Source: Narthecium ossifragum
Taxonomy: Eukaryota; Streptophyta; Magnoliopsida; Dioscoreales; Nartheciaceae
NCBI GenBank assembly: GCA_963920575.1
Contig: OY986967.1
Location: 16,782,094-16,846,093 of the forward strand
Reading direction: 5' to 3'
Length of the DNA: 64,000 nucleotides
In this document: positions 43,415 to 54,545 of the stretch, piece by piece
Layout of the letters: the number at the start of each line of letters is the position of its first letter
How positions within the stretch are numbered: position 1 is the stretch's first letter
Position numbers and translations under genes: made by a program
The notes under the pieces: model-generated
What the model saw: the letters and a program-made list of their open reading frames with translations, nothing else
Told to the model about the DNA's origin: nothing
Databases searched by the model: none

Positions 43415-43920
43415 AACTTAAATTAGATCAGTTTAAGTCTGAGTTTATCCAGCCAGCAGAATTAAATTTATAGTTGTTTCATCTTAAGCCCGGATTATAT
43501 TGTATACGGCTCAAGGTCTCTCATCCTTAACATAGGCAGCACAGATACGGGTATAGGATACAGGTATGATACGATACAGACACTCCGGTATGAAAATTCT
43601 TGAAAAATTAGAATACGGATACGGCAAGGATACGATAATCTAATAATACATTTAATATATATTTAATATCAAGCATAGTTTAAAATTTGAAAAAAATGCA
43701 TTCAAATTTCAAATTATTCATCTATGTCATTTCTAAAAACCAAAAGAATGTTATTTAACAGCAATGTATTCATCTATGTAAAAATCAAGGAACTTCAAAA
43801 ACAAATAACTTAAAAAAGTTATGTATCCGAATTTTAATTACGTGTTTTGTTAACCTAAACAATTGAATACGTATCAGATGCATATCCGAGTGTATCGGGT
43901 GCGTAGTTGTATTCGACACG
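43415..43920. other. unassigned sequence, possible terminal-repeat MITE split by a solo LTR
   Basis: From about 43535 the sequence (GCACAGATACGGGTATAGG, with many GATACG words) resembles, inverted, the stretch at 45206-45258 (GTATCGGATACGGGTACGG ... ATATCCGTGC). The two flank the solo LTR at 43921-45205. A small TIR element is possible, but no clear TSD was found. Confidence 0.4.
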
Positions 43921-45205
43921 TGTTAGAATGGAAATTTAACCGTTGACCGGTCAAATAGTCAAAGTCAAAATTCCTTCTACACTTAGATATCAGATGATTA
44001 TGGTTAAGTTCTACTCCTTTGAACGATGTTTGAATCAGAGATGTCAAGTTAAATGGAAACCTAGATTGAACCTAATTTAATAATATAATTAAAACTAAAT
44101 ATCAGAATTAACTTAAAATAACCTAATAAAAATCTTAAATTATCTAGAATTACGAAATTAATTAAATAAAGTATAAAGATCAACCTAAGTTACTGAATCC
44201 AGAGAAAACACATCTAAACCTACTCATTAACTTAATCTAATCTAAGAAGTAAAAAACTCCTAATATTAAATTATTCTAAGGATATGCAGTAAAGAAAACT
44301 TTAAATAAAGAACAATGAGACGAAACTATTTAAACCTAGATTATCCATTTAAAACAGTAATCTAAACTATTTAAAGCAGAAAAGACTAACTAAGAATTGA
44401 AGAAACGATGCCATTGTATTAAAAAAATTAACTTACAGGAACAGAAAACATCTTAAAAGACATGAAGAAAACCAGGCACGCAGGCTCTGTAAAATGTTTG
44501 CTAGAGAAATTACATGGTGAAAGAAGAAAGTTATTTATACTAGAGCAGTTGGATAACTTCTGCTGAGTATATTCTCCACGATCTTTTGTCTTTCATTCCT
44601 GATTTTCCGCGTGTCTTATGTTCTCCGATATTTTCTCGTTTCTTCGTTATCTTGTTTTGGCATATGACGATTCGTCTGGACGATAAACTTCTAGCCGATG
44701 ACGGTTGCGTCGGGTTGGTGGGCTTGTGTATGTAATGTCATCTTCTTTGATTGGTGTTTTCTCTTATTTCACTTCTTTATCGTCCAAAACTGACATCTTG
44801 TTATCTATAAATGAACCAAGTCTTTGGTCGATAACTTGTGATTGCTGTTGGTCGATAAACTACTTGTGTAAAGAAGATCATCGTTCTTAATCAACAATGT
44901 TATCGGTCTTAAATCATCATCGCTCTTGATTGATGGTTTCTTTATGTAAAAACAGTCATAATTTTTTATTGATGATTCTTCTCTTTGGTTGATGGACTTC
45001 TCTGAGCGATATCGATAGATTTCTCTGAGCGATATCGATAGACTTCTCTGAGCGATATCGATAGACTTCTCTGAACGATATCATTCTTAGGGTGATGAAC
45101 TTATTTTTGAGTGATATTGCTCAATTTGGATTTGACATTCTGTTGACTATATTTATTATGCTGACATGTTAATCATTGATTGGTTAGCCATTATATTGGC
45201 TAACA
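43921..45205 (-). mobile_element. solo LTR with GATATCGAT array
   Basis: It begins TGTTAG and ends CTAACA, flanked by the perfect TSD ACACG (43916-43920; 45206-45210). The length is 1,285 bp with no domains. A TATAAATAA on the minus strand (about 44532-44541) suggests minus orientation. Upstream of it in that orientation lie GTCGATAA words (44675-44870) and a tandem array at 44996-45095. Confidence 0.88.
44996..45095. repeat. 24-bp tandem repeat with GATATCGAT core
   Basis: Four consecutive units of CTTCTCTGAGCGATATCGATAGA with one or two changes. The core GATATC plus ATCGAT is self-complementary. Confidence 0.9.
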
Positions 45206-45479
45206 ACACGTATCGGATACGGGTACGGTTTTAAATATGAAGTATATCCGTGCAGCAAAGTCCTTAACTTATGATATACAACTTAGTTTGGTTGAATCCA
45301 AGCTGATCACGATATCTATCAAATCATATCTTTAGCCAACCTAGTTAAGTGTCCTTCCTAGATAACTTTGCTTAAGTTAATTTATTGGTTCAGCTTGTTA
45401 CACTTCCTTCCATAAACTGTCTAGAATTTAGCTTAGTTAATTGGGTTGGCGAGGATTTGGTACCTTCGTCGTTCATGGC

Positions 45480-45960
45480 GAGCCCGTAACAAGTTGCCTT
45501 ACCTGTAAATCGTTGTCAAGGAGGCACCGACCGAGGCTGCACACCGCTATTCCGTTATTGGTGACCCACATGAACCTAAAGGAAGCTAAGCTCGGCGGCT
45601 ACACTATCCAGGAGGGCACCAAGGTGGTGGTCAATGCGTGGTGGAGCAAGCCGGAGGAGTTCCGGTCGGACAGGTTCTTGGAAGAGGAAATGGAAGTCCA
45701 CGCCGTGGTTGGCGGCGGCAAGGTTGACTTCAGGTATGTGCCGTTCGGCATGGGCCGGTGGAGTTGCCCGGGGATCATATTGGCGTTGCCGATCCTTGGG
45801 CTCATCGTCAGCAAACTGGTGGCGAACTTTGAGTTGCTGCTGCCGCCGGGGGTGGAGAAGATCGACGTGAGCGAGAAAGGTGGGGCAATTCAGCTTGCAA
45901 ATTGCCAAGCACTCCACCATTGCATTCCGACCAGTAGCAAAATAATTGATCAAAACCACT
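45480..45960 (+). pseudogene. cinnamate 4-hydroxylase (CYP73A) C-terminal pseudogene fragment
   Basis: From 45565 the frame reads [61 protein letters not shown] and a C-terminus NFELLLPPG, then [10 protein letters not shown]. This is the end of CYP73A, the P450 that hydroxylates cinnamate in phenylpropanoid synthesis. The heme loop FGxGRxSCPG is present, with Trp for the usual Arg. About nine residues after VNAWW are missing. Upstream (about 45493-45540) KLPYL, a TAA (Gln codon expected) and VVKEA lie in another frame. Only the last ~150 residues remain and the end diverges after QLANC. No intron is seen in the fragment. Confidence 0.82.
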
Positions 45961-46204
45961 TGATTGAACCTTTTACATACAAATAGAAAAAATTTATTTT
46001 TTGTATTGTTGAAAATAATGTAGTTGGTGTGGATATACATGTATAAGTTTGTGATAAGTTTGCATATTTTGATTTTTGTAATTCGAGTCGACATGAATAA
46101 AAGGTTCATAATTCTCATCATGCCCTGTCCTTGGTCTGCTCTACATCTTTGTAGTCTCCCAAAGGATGGATAATATTTAGAGAGCATTCCTCAAGAATAT
46201 TTAA

Positions 46205-46790
46205 CCGTTGAAGGAAAGATAAAATTAAAGGAAAGATAAAATTGACGGAAAGATAAAATTGGCGGAAATATAAATGACTTTATCGGAAGTCAAGAGCCAC
46301 ACAGGATGGTTTGCGAGGACCTGAGAAATTGATTCTCGATGTTTGATTGGCGACAACAACGTCAAGCGCGGGATTTGAGATGTAAAATGATAAAAGATAT
46401 AATTAAAGGAAAGATAAAATTAGAGGAAAGATAAAAATGGAGGACAAATAAAATTGGGTCAACGGTCAAATGAACTCGCCGGAGGTTAAGTCTGACATAG
46501 GAGGGTTTGTAGGGACATGGAAATTGATTTATAGTGTTTAATCAGTTAGAACGGCGATGGAAGCGACATATCTGAGGTGTAAAATGAGTAAACAAAAAAA
46601 TTGAAGGAAATATAAAATTCACGAAAAAATAAAATTAGATCGACGACGAAATGAGCTCATCGGAGATCAAGACCGACATAGGAGGGTTCACGTGGACATG
46701 AGAAATTGATCCCCAATATCTGATCGGCAAGATCGGCAAGATCGGCGTCGGAGGTGGCCGATCTGAGATGTAAAAAATAGAAAGATAAAA
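46205..46790. repeat. ~190-bp tandem repeat, three diverged units
   Basis: Units start near 46207, 46394 and 46590. Each contains repeated AAAGATAAAATT words, then a segment with TCAAGA/TTAAGTC...GACATAGGAGGGTT, then GGACATGAGAAATTGAT and GATCTGAGATGTAAAAT. The spacing resembles a satellite-like unit or the interior repeat of a transposon. No coding potential. Confidence 0.7.
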
Positions 46791-47039
46791 TGAAATGAAA
46801 GATAAAATTGGAGGAAAAATAAAATTGACAGAAAAACACAGGCGGGCGCATGAAACTTCTTTTAGAGCTCTTTCTTGGCCAACCAAAGTTCCATTTGACA
46901 AGTTCGGTGATATTAATTCTTGAGTTTTTGATTCCTGGGCCTCCCCAGCCCGTCACCGATCACCCATCCGAGAGATCGTCGCTTATTTGGGCATCTCTCT
47001 ACAAACGGCTAATCAGATCGGCACTGAATTTGTGGCGTT

Positions 47040-47365
47040 CAATCAATGTCTTTGGAGCATCAAGGAAGAGGACCCCGTGGTCCACTAGGCCAAACCTCCC
47101 CCGGCTTTCCTGTGAGCCCCGCTCTATGCTTTCGGGTGATTTCTCCCTGTTGGATGTCAAGACAGCCGTTTTTTCTATTGGCACTAGCCAATGCCCTGGC
47201 TTTGATAGGCTTACGGCCGAGATTTTCAAGGAATTTTGGCACACGGTGGGTCCTAAAATCTCTTCAACGGTCATAGTTTTCTTTTCGACTCTTCTTATGC
47301 AGAGCAAATGGAATGAAATCTTTACATCTCTTATCCCAAGACGCCGCATTCCTTGGCCAGTACTG
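47040..47365 (+). pseudogene. LINE ORF2 reverse transcriptase N-terminal relic
   Basis: The frame reads LLDVKTAVFSIGTSQCPGFD, AEIFKEFWHTVGPKISS, then WNEIFTSLIPR. This is the linker and start of a plant L1 RT (cf. VxxAxFSIGxxKxPGPDGF and LIPK). It stops before the catalytic motifs. Confidence 0.65.
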
Positions 47366-47389
47366 TTCACGCGTGATATGAGCTAGCTT

Positions 47390-48345
47390 TCGGTTCGGTG
47401 AACAAAAAAAATCGTGATGGATCAAGGACGTGAAATCTCCAACCTCCTGGAAAATGAGCGAGGGTACTAAAGATGCGAAAAGAAATAGAACAAAAATAAG
47501 CTAATTTCACTATAAAGTACAAAGTGATTGTTCTGACGACACTGAAATCGGCTCCGTCGAAAAGATGAAATATTTTATTAATTGCTAACAGGATACCGCT
47601 GACGATTCCGATGAATTACTTACTTGCAAACAAGCGGCACCGTTGACAGTACAAGTGTGAGTAAGCCTATTATAAAAGTGCAGGGCAGACCAGCGAAAAA
47701 CCTAAACCGAAGATACAAATAACTTTGGCTAAACCTACTAAGACAAGAGTCTATTGCTCTGATTTCTGGATTTTACGAGAGAGCTTCTAACTGTTGTATC
47801 CCTTGGACTTTTATACTGCTCCGTTCCCCCCAGGGGCTGACAGCGGTTCCATTGGCGGTTATTACTATCGTGTCTGGCAATTGAACCGTTAGTTAGTTAC
47901 ATTAACTGATTTCTCTTTTCATTAGTGACATTAAGCTTTCCTCTTGTGGTGAAATGTACTTTGTTCGAACTTGTTTTCACCGGTACTCTTCTTTCGTGTG
48001 CTGAAAACATGCCAGACAATTCATTTTTTGCGCTCATCTACGATTTACTTGCATACAAAAGAAATGATTTTTCTTGTGTGCAACCCCCCCCATGCGAGTT
48101 TCTCGGAATCATTTGTTTTTGAGAAAATTGCATGGAGCCTTTCGCATAATCATCGGCTAAGATGTCCATGATGTGACTTATTGGACACTTGGAACCTTCC
48201 CTTATATTTCGTGATGTGATTTGGCCTTGTGGCCATCATCCATCACTATCTTTTCGTCTATTCGAAAGGCCATAATTTGATGTCATTTGCCGACTTAGCA
48301 CCGCTTTATGTCATGTCAATGATCGTGGGAATCGTTGATCATTAA
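47390..48345. other. unassigned intergenic sequence
   Basis: No gene, terminal repeat or RNA recognised. It could hold the 5' flank or promoter of the plant-mobile-domain gene that follows. Confidence 0.45.
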
Positions 48346-48639
48346 TTGCAACGCCTAGGGCACGATGACCAAACCGTTACAGGCGCACTAACACCCCTTT
48401 CACAGCCATTAGTTAGAAATCATGGAAATTCAACCGTATTAAAGATCATCATTAGGCATCGATCCCTGTGTCAAATTATACCTTTAAATACCCTTTGGCT
48501 TTTTACTCTTATCCTTCCTTTAGTGCCGCCGGTCTTCTTGCAGTATCTCCTAATTCCTTTAGCACCACCGGTCTTCTTGCTCTATCTCGTCCCTTACATC
48601 ATCTGGTGCCTATCTCCTTTTGTTTCAGATTTCATAGCA

Positions 48640-49620
48640 ATGACCTCTAAATCTTCCAAGCCATCTTCTAAGCAAACCAAGAAGGTACCTCGTGACGCGT
48701 AGGAGGTAGCAAGAGAGGCTTTAAAGGTTTGGGAAGACCTCCTTACATCGGAAGGCATTGGGCCCAGGTACCTTACTTTATGCAACAATTCCATCATTCT
48801 TGGCCCTTATGCAAGATCAAAGGCCATTATCAAAATCAAAAGGAAGTAAGTACTTACCCCTTCATTCAACCTCTGCCATTCACGCACCCTCTTCACTTAG
48901 GGTGTATGACTATTCCCTCCCCCATTCGTTCGTGGCCACTCCACGATAATTATTTTGATGAGTGGCGTGAACGAATGATGGACTCCCCTTTGAAAACTAC
49001 TTTTACTGATCTTGGTCTTCTTGACTTCTTGACCTCACCGTCAAATGCCCCACCATTGACTCTTCTATCTATTTCGCTGCTCTTTCTATTTGGTCTTCCG
49101 ATTACAATGCTTTTGTTTTTCCAATCGGGACCATGACCATCACTTTGAAGGATCATGCTTTCTTGATTGGTCTGTCTCCTTTCGGAGAGACCATTTTTGG
49201 AAATATGCCAAGAGGAGCTTCCGTGATGGACTATTTCAAGGACGATGATTGTCGTTCTTACAGTCACTTTTTGGCCACCCATAAAAGACAAGGCGTTGTT
49301 TCTCTCGAGGTGTAGATTGCCTTTGTTCGCTATTGGCTCTATGAATTTGTTCTCTGTGTTTCTTTTTCAGAAAGCTCTTCTCCGCTATATCGATCTTGCC
49401 GCTGAGATTGTTCATGGACAATGAATGGCTTTGTCTCAGTTTGTTCTTGCCTCTATCTATCGCGGTCTTCACGATGCGACCAAACATTTTATTTCTAGCT
49501 ACTCTTCACAAGGATTCATGGGTTTGCGGTTCCATGTGGATTGCAGAACTATGGCTCCGTGGTTATTTCACATTCTTTAATTCCAATTCTTTGCTCAGTT
49601 CGTGTCGTCAAATCGTAATT
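48640..49620 (+). pseudogene. plant mobile domain (PMD) gene, 5' part
   Basis: The start MTSKSSKPSSKQTKKVPRDA (48640) is followed after a stop by VWEDLLTSEGIGPRYLTL. Further pieces in changing frames are WPLHDNYFDEWRERMMDS, TDLGLLDFLT, WSSDYNAFVFPIGTMTITLK, AFLIGLSPFGE and finally IAELWLRGYFTFF. The order matches the aminotransferase-like plant mobile domain (PMD; PF10536), found in MAIN-type host proteins and in transposons. Several stops and frame changes show decay. The domain is cut at about 49617 and resumes at 53906. Confidence 0.7.
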
Positions 49621-49959
49621 TAGAAATTTATAAACCCTTATCCAAGCACTATACTATAGGGTAGAATAGTGATGAAGTCCGGAGTCAATCCACAGGGAAA
49701 CTTCAATTTAAATGAAGAAATCAGAATTAAATCTCAAAACTCGAATACTAAAGCAAAGAAGTTTTTTTTTTTGTTTTTCAAACTAATTGTTGACACCAAT
49801 TTTGGCTAAACCAAAAGGTCGCAGTATGTAACCATATAGCGCATGCCCTCGGTTTGTTTAAGTCAAAACAACATCAAATAGACTCAAACAAGCTTAAAAC
49901 ATATTTAAAATGCCCTATAAATGCTTTCGCTAATTTTTATGGCATCAGGAGCATTTGGT

Positions 49960-50680
49960 TAATTTCACCCGCCCAAGGGTGTATTGGGAATTTGAGCCAA
50001 AATACATGCCTGGACTTCCTATTACATTCTACAGTGACCCTACATGGCTTTGATGGCACCCTAAATAAGCCATATGGATGCAGGGGTATTCTGGTAATTT
50101 TAACACATAAAGAGGCATTGTAGAAACTCAAATGAAAAATGCATAATTAGATTCCCTAATTATGTCCCAATTGCCCTAACTCGGTTCTGATGGCATCCTA
50201 CATGAACCAAGGGTATAAATAGGTATTTCGGTAATTTAAACCCACCAGGGATGTTTATGAAAATATGACAAAAAAATACACACACCACATATCTTACATC
50301 ATCCCTTAAACAGTTCCCTACATAAACCAGAAAGTATATCATAAGGGCATTTTGGTCATTCCCAGATCTTGGGAGATAAATATACAAAATTTACACATAT
50401 TAACCCTTTCAGGTCCCGTCCGCCTTAGGGGTTTATTTTTCATCCAAATATATATGGACACCGCATGAACCAAATTCGAATGGGCAGTTTGGTCATTTAG
50501 CCTCGAGGGGTATTTTGGTCATTTTACTGCAACCTTTAGCCCCCCAGGGGTATCTTGGTCGATTTACACCCTCATGGATGTGGTTGTTTGAAATCTGACC
50601 ATTCCACCCTCCAAAATATTTTGGTCCAAGATATATGACCGCTGAGAGGGTATTTTGATAAAATTCCTGTAAATATTCAG
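49960..50680. repeat. dispersed GGGGTATTTTGGTCATTT repeat array
   Basis: About ten degenerate copies of (A)GGGTATTTTGGTNATTT occur at 30-90 bp spacing, for example near 50083, 50217, 50345, 50480, 50508, 50545 and 50648. Each is followed by less conserved sequence, often with CATATATG or AACC words. It looks like an ancient tandem repeat with a unit of about 45-75 bp. Confidence 0.7.
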
Positions 50681-51027
50681 AATTCAAATAAACATTCCAT
50701 CCAGGAGTAAATATTTGCAAATGTCTTAATAAAGCTGGACAAATATTCAAATAAATTTAAATTTAAATGGACATGAAAAATTTTCAAATTATGATAAAAT
50801 TGAAAATTCAAACAATCCGCCAGGACATATAAAAAACTAGCCATCTCCAATTATAGCTGGGCTGCACGGTTAGTCATCCCATATCACATAAAAAATAAAA
50901 TCAGCATCAATCACAGTTGGGCTGCATGGCTAGCTATCCTTATATGAAAGGATTAGCACTCTCTAATGCAATCAACACCCCTCTGATTAAGGATCCATGA
51001 TCCCATTCCATCTAAAGACATGTACTT

Positions 51028-51042
51028 CTCATGCCTATAAAT
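51028..51042 (+). promoter_or_regulatory. TATA box in the inserted LTR material
   Basis: CCTATAAATAGAGGAGG at about 51031 has the same form as the LTR TATA boxes elsewhere in the window and is followed by GC-rich leader-like DNA. Confidence 0.5.
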
Positions 51043-51454
51043 AGAGGAGGTGTGGGGTGAGAAGAGGGCGGTGAAAGCTATTGGAAGCGCCAGGCGGCTG
51101 CGAAAGACACCCGGAGAGAGAGAGCGAGGTTCTGCCAAGACGCTCATGCTAGAGACGCAAAGAGCTTGGAGGCTTGAAAACGGAGAGGCCCGGTTGACGC
51201 TCTAACGTTGTGCACCACCAGACGACACCGGTCTCGTCGACGTAGCCGGAACCCATCCAAAGCTCGCGTCGTTGGGTTGCCGCTGCAAGAAGCTTCGTCG
51301 ATCCCGCGGCTCAAGCTCCACCCCTCCACTTGCCGCTCGGCCTATACCTCCAGCAAAGCGCTCCAGTCCGCTTCCTCGACGGCGACGAAGATCGGACCTA
51401 GGCACTCTCTCTCGTCTCTGGCGGCTTCGAAGGGCAACATTTCCCCTGCTTCCC

Positions 51455-51700
51455 CTATTCCAGCCGACGCCTCCCTACCTCCCCGACGGTGCGGCGACAC
51501 AGGGGCTCAATCCCACTCTGAAGGACATCCACCATCATCTTCCCAAGTCCGATCCGGCGATGGAAGATCCCTCCCCTACCGCTTGTCGCATGTCCTCTAT
51601 TCCAACCGACGCTTCCCTATCCCCCCGGCGGTCCAGCGACAAAGGGACACAAACCCAATCTAAAGAAGGACATCCGCCATCGTCTTCCCAAGTTAGTTCC
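51455..51700. repeat. ~140-bp direct duplication
   Basis: 51457-51563 and 51598-51700 share TATTCCARCCGACGC, CCCGRCGGT, AAGRACATCC and CATCRTCTTCCCAAG. A shorter third copy (GCCGATGCTTCCCTCT) is at about 52375. The duplicated DNA is GC-rich and yields Ser/Pro-rich ORFs that I do not recognise. Confidence 0.65.
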
Positions 51701-51716
51701 GGCTACACAAGCTGCA

Positions 51717-52034
51717 AAATTAATGTCGGATAGCCTAAAAGAATGGCGCATGGATGCCCAGCAAAATCTAGAAATGTACCAAGCAAGAGTTTCCACAGCC
51801 TTCGACAAAAAAGTGAAGCGCCGCTCGTTCAAAGTCGGAGACCTTGTCCTCGCCGTAGTCTGACCCATAGTCGTCGCCAGAAGAACCCAAGGTAAATTTG
51901 ATCCTAAATGGGGAGGGCCTTTCATAGTTTAAGAGGTCTATACCAATGGAGTTTATAAAATCATTTCCCCGGATGGTGAATATACCCCACCTCCGGTGAA
52001 TGGCATGTTTCTCAAACGATATTATTCCTAAACA
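51717..52034 (+). pseudogene. Gypsy integrase C-terminal relic
   Basis: The frame reads QQNLEMYQARVSTAFDKKVK, RSFKVGDLVLAVV, then KFDPKWGGPFIV, EVYTNGVYKI and VNGMFLKRYYS before a stop at 52030-52032. This is the tail of a Gypsy Pol protein (integrase C-terminal region and the final GxFLKRYY). In-frame stops occur at 51862 and 51930 (TGA and TAA). The upstream Pol domains are absent. Confidence 0.75.
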
Positions 52035-52619
52035 TGTACGCTCCGAGCTTCAAGAGCCTACACTGATAGGATGAATAAATTACTCTGCACTTTGCGAGTT
52101 CCCATCCATATATGAGTATGAATTTTACATAAATAATATTCAAAACTTCCTTCTTCAAGAAAAAGAAAAAAATAAAAAAAGAGACACACATACATGGTAC
52201 GGGTGACTTGTATGAACATGGGAGATGCCTATGCCTATGTAGATAGGTAAGCATATCTTCTGGTCCCTTTTGCACATTGAACATGGGATCTATTCATACA
52301 TGCAGACCAAGTTTCTCAAACGATATTATTCCTAAACATGTACGCTCACCGCTCGCCACACGTCCTCTGTTCTAGCCGATGCTTCCCTCTGTGCCAGCCT
52401 AAGCTTCTCTTGTCCTAGCCGACTTCATCAAGCCCAGTTGCCATTCTCCTATGACGACGGAGATCACATGCCATTGGATGGCGTTCCTTAATACTCAGAT
52501 GACAAATTCCCCATCCCCAATGAACTTGAAGCCTCGGCGACAAAGACATCCTGCATGGCGATAAAGGTGGTGGTCCAAGACCTCACGTCATTCCTTTTTT
52601 TTTTATTATAGAAAAAGTG

Positions 52620-53899
52620 ATTATTTTACTGGATCTAGAATCAGGAGTATTCCCTATGGGGATGTAAATGATGGATTTGCCGACTTGGCGATCCAGGGAT
52701 GTGGTGCCTGCAATTTCCTTGTATGAAATTAAAAATGATTTGTCCGAAAATAAAATAGAAATCTCGTCCCAACGAGATCTTCGTTTTATCCACGAACACT
52801 AATTAATTAAAACTAATTAAGAAAGCAATGGAAAAAGATTGAAATAAATCAATGAGAGAAAAACCTAGGGATAGTTTAATCAACTTTAGCTTCACTTCTT
52901 GTATTATATAGTTATCCTCTTGTCTTCTTATCCAGACATTATAGAATCATAGCTTTTTAAGCTTGCATGAATCCCTAAAAGAAGGTAAGTTTTTTCCAAA
53001 CGTATACTTTATCTTTGGTTTGCGGTAACTTAACCACAACCTTTCGTAACTAAGCATAAAGTATCTTATCGGGTATTCACAAACCACATAAAACCCATAT
53101 TATAGATCTCTACAATCAATCACAGAAATCATGCAGGCCTGAAGTTACGTCAAGGGAACTCTATTCCTTCAATTCTTTTATCATTAAAATCAAATCTATA
53201 ATATCATATCTAGAAAAAGAATACAAGATTCAAACCAGAAAATACAAAGAAGTTATCTTAAAGCTTCATGAGATCCCTAAGTAGAGGAATTAGCCACTCA
53301 TCTTGGGGATGAAAGCCATAGATTTGATGAAGAACGTTAGGGATCCACACCATGGCTCCACCGTCTTCAGAAAATCTCTGAAACCCTAATTCTCTCTATG
53401 ATCTCCTCTCTTTTTCGGCCAAAAACCCCCTTTATATAGGCAGAGACTCAGCCAAAACAATAGCAGCTCGAATATGGTTCAATTTCTAATGTTTCTAAAA
53501 CTTGGACATCCATATCACCGATCGATCTTCAATATGACCGATCGATAGTCTAAATCCACCAATTGATCGGCCAGGCGAATGACTAATCATTGATACTTGT
53601 TTTCCAGCAGATATTGTCTAAACAATTTTCAAACTTCTTTAAAGAATTGATTGACGCTTCGAACATGAAAGTTGTTCATCTCAGTGTCTTCTAGCAGTCC
53701 TCCAAATTTCAGGAATTTAGGACTTTTCTGGACATTTTGACGAATTCTTTTCAAACTGACATGTAGCCGAATATTTTCAGCAAATATAGGCATATTAACC
53801 TTTTCCTGCATTTTCTATCTTGAATTTTCACTAACCTAAAATCAACTAACAAACTATCAAATACAAACACTCTCAGGCTAACAAAGGTAAATTAAGGGG
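52620..53899 (-). mobile_element. LTR-like region, minus strand, with GATCGATC words
   Basis: On the minus strand a TATA box (CTATATAAAGG, plus 53432-53442) lies about 75 bp below a cluster of ACCGATCGATC, ACCGATCGATAG and AATTGATCGGCC at 53515-53575. Below the TATA box the sequence (CTAGGGTTTCAGAG) looks like an LTR leader. No coding domain, and the ends were not found. Confidence 0.45.
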
Positions 53900-54545
53900 T
53901 TGAATTATGAATATTTAGTGACTTATCATTCTTCTATTAGTATCTCCGTTTCTTCCCTGGGCCGCTTTTATCTTTTGTCTTCTCCAAAAGACTATTCCTT
54001 CGATGAGTCTTTCCATTATTTTTACTATTTGTTTGAATATGAAAACTTCCTTCCATTCAATGAAAAGCTTGACCCTGCTTTTCTGAAGCCTTTTCTTTAC
54101 TTCTCTGATCTTGAGAAAGTCAAGGGTGAAGAATTTAGTTCATTGTGGGCCCATTTTCTAGTTGGCTGTGATGTTCATTCTGAGTTCCCATACCTTCACC
54201 CTGGTAATAAATGCGGTGTGGAACTCTATTCTCCTCGTTTTGCTTCTCGTCGGCTTGCTTTCGTCCAGGCATGACCTGCCCCTCTCTTCTTCAGTTTAAC
54301 TCATTTTTCGAAGGATTGCTACATCATCAACTCCTCTAACAACTTCCATGACATCAATGTTCGGGCTGGTATCTTACTAGAGCGATTCAGCATGGTACCA
54401 TTTAGTCCAGCGATTACCGTCCAATCTCTTTTCCAAATTTATTTTGAGGAGTATTCGAGTGTTCATAGGGGAAAATTTTCTTCTGTGATGCCCAAACCCG
54501 CGAAGGAAAAGACAATCGAAGAGGGTGGTACTTCAGCCATGGCGA
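53900..54545 (+). pseudogene. plant mobile domain gene, 3' part
   Basis: The frame YEYLVTYHSSISISVSSLGR runs through SFDESFHYFYYLFEYENFLP, SLWAHFLVGCDVHSEFPYLH and CGVELYSPRFASRRLAFVQA to a stop at 54272-54274. It then continues past the stop with FFSLTHFSKDCYI, FSPAITVQSLF and KPAKEKTIEEGG. It follows on from the piece ending at 49620 and is the second half of the PMD region plus a charged tail. Downstream, to about 55450, only short broken ORFs remain. Confidence 0.65.

Larger units (their letters stand above)
49621..53899. mobile_element. LTR-retrotransposon material inserted in the PMD gene
   Basis: The reading frame ends with AQFVSSN at about 49617 and resumes YEYLVTYHSS at 53906, so about 4.3 kb was inserted. 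The insert is composite: a T/A-rich end with TGTCGTCAAATCG, an array of GGGTATTTTGG words, a plus-strand promoter-like region, a Gypsy integrase C-terminal relic and a minus-strand LTR-like region with its own TATA box. I could not find a clean TSD or matching LTR pair. Confidence 0.6.

Noticed and set aside
45576..46187. 203-codon ORF antisense to the C4H fragment
   Set aside because: Shadow of the GC-rich P450 exon; the sense strand carries the clear P450 motifs.
51208..51733. Overlapping 151- and 153-codon ORFs
   Set aside because: GC-rich duplicated sequence in LTR material; two frames open at once and neither recognised.
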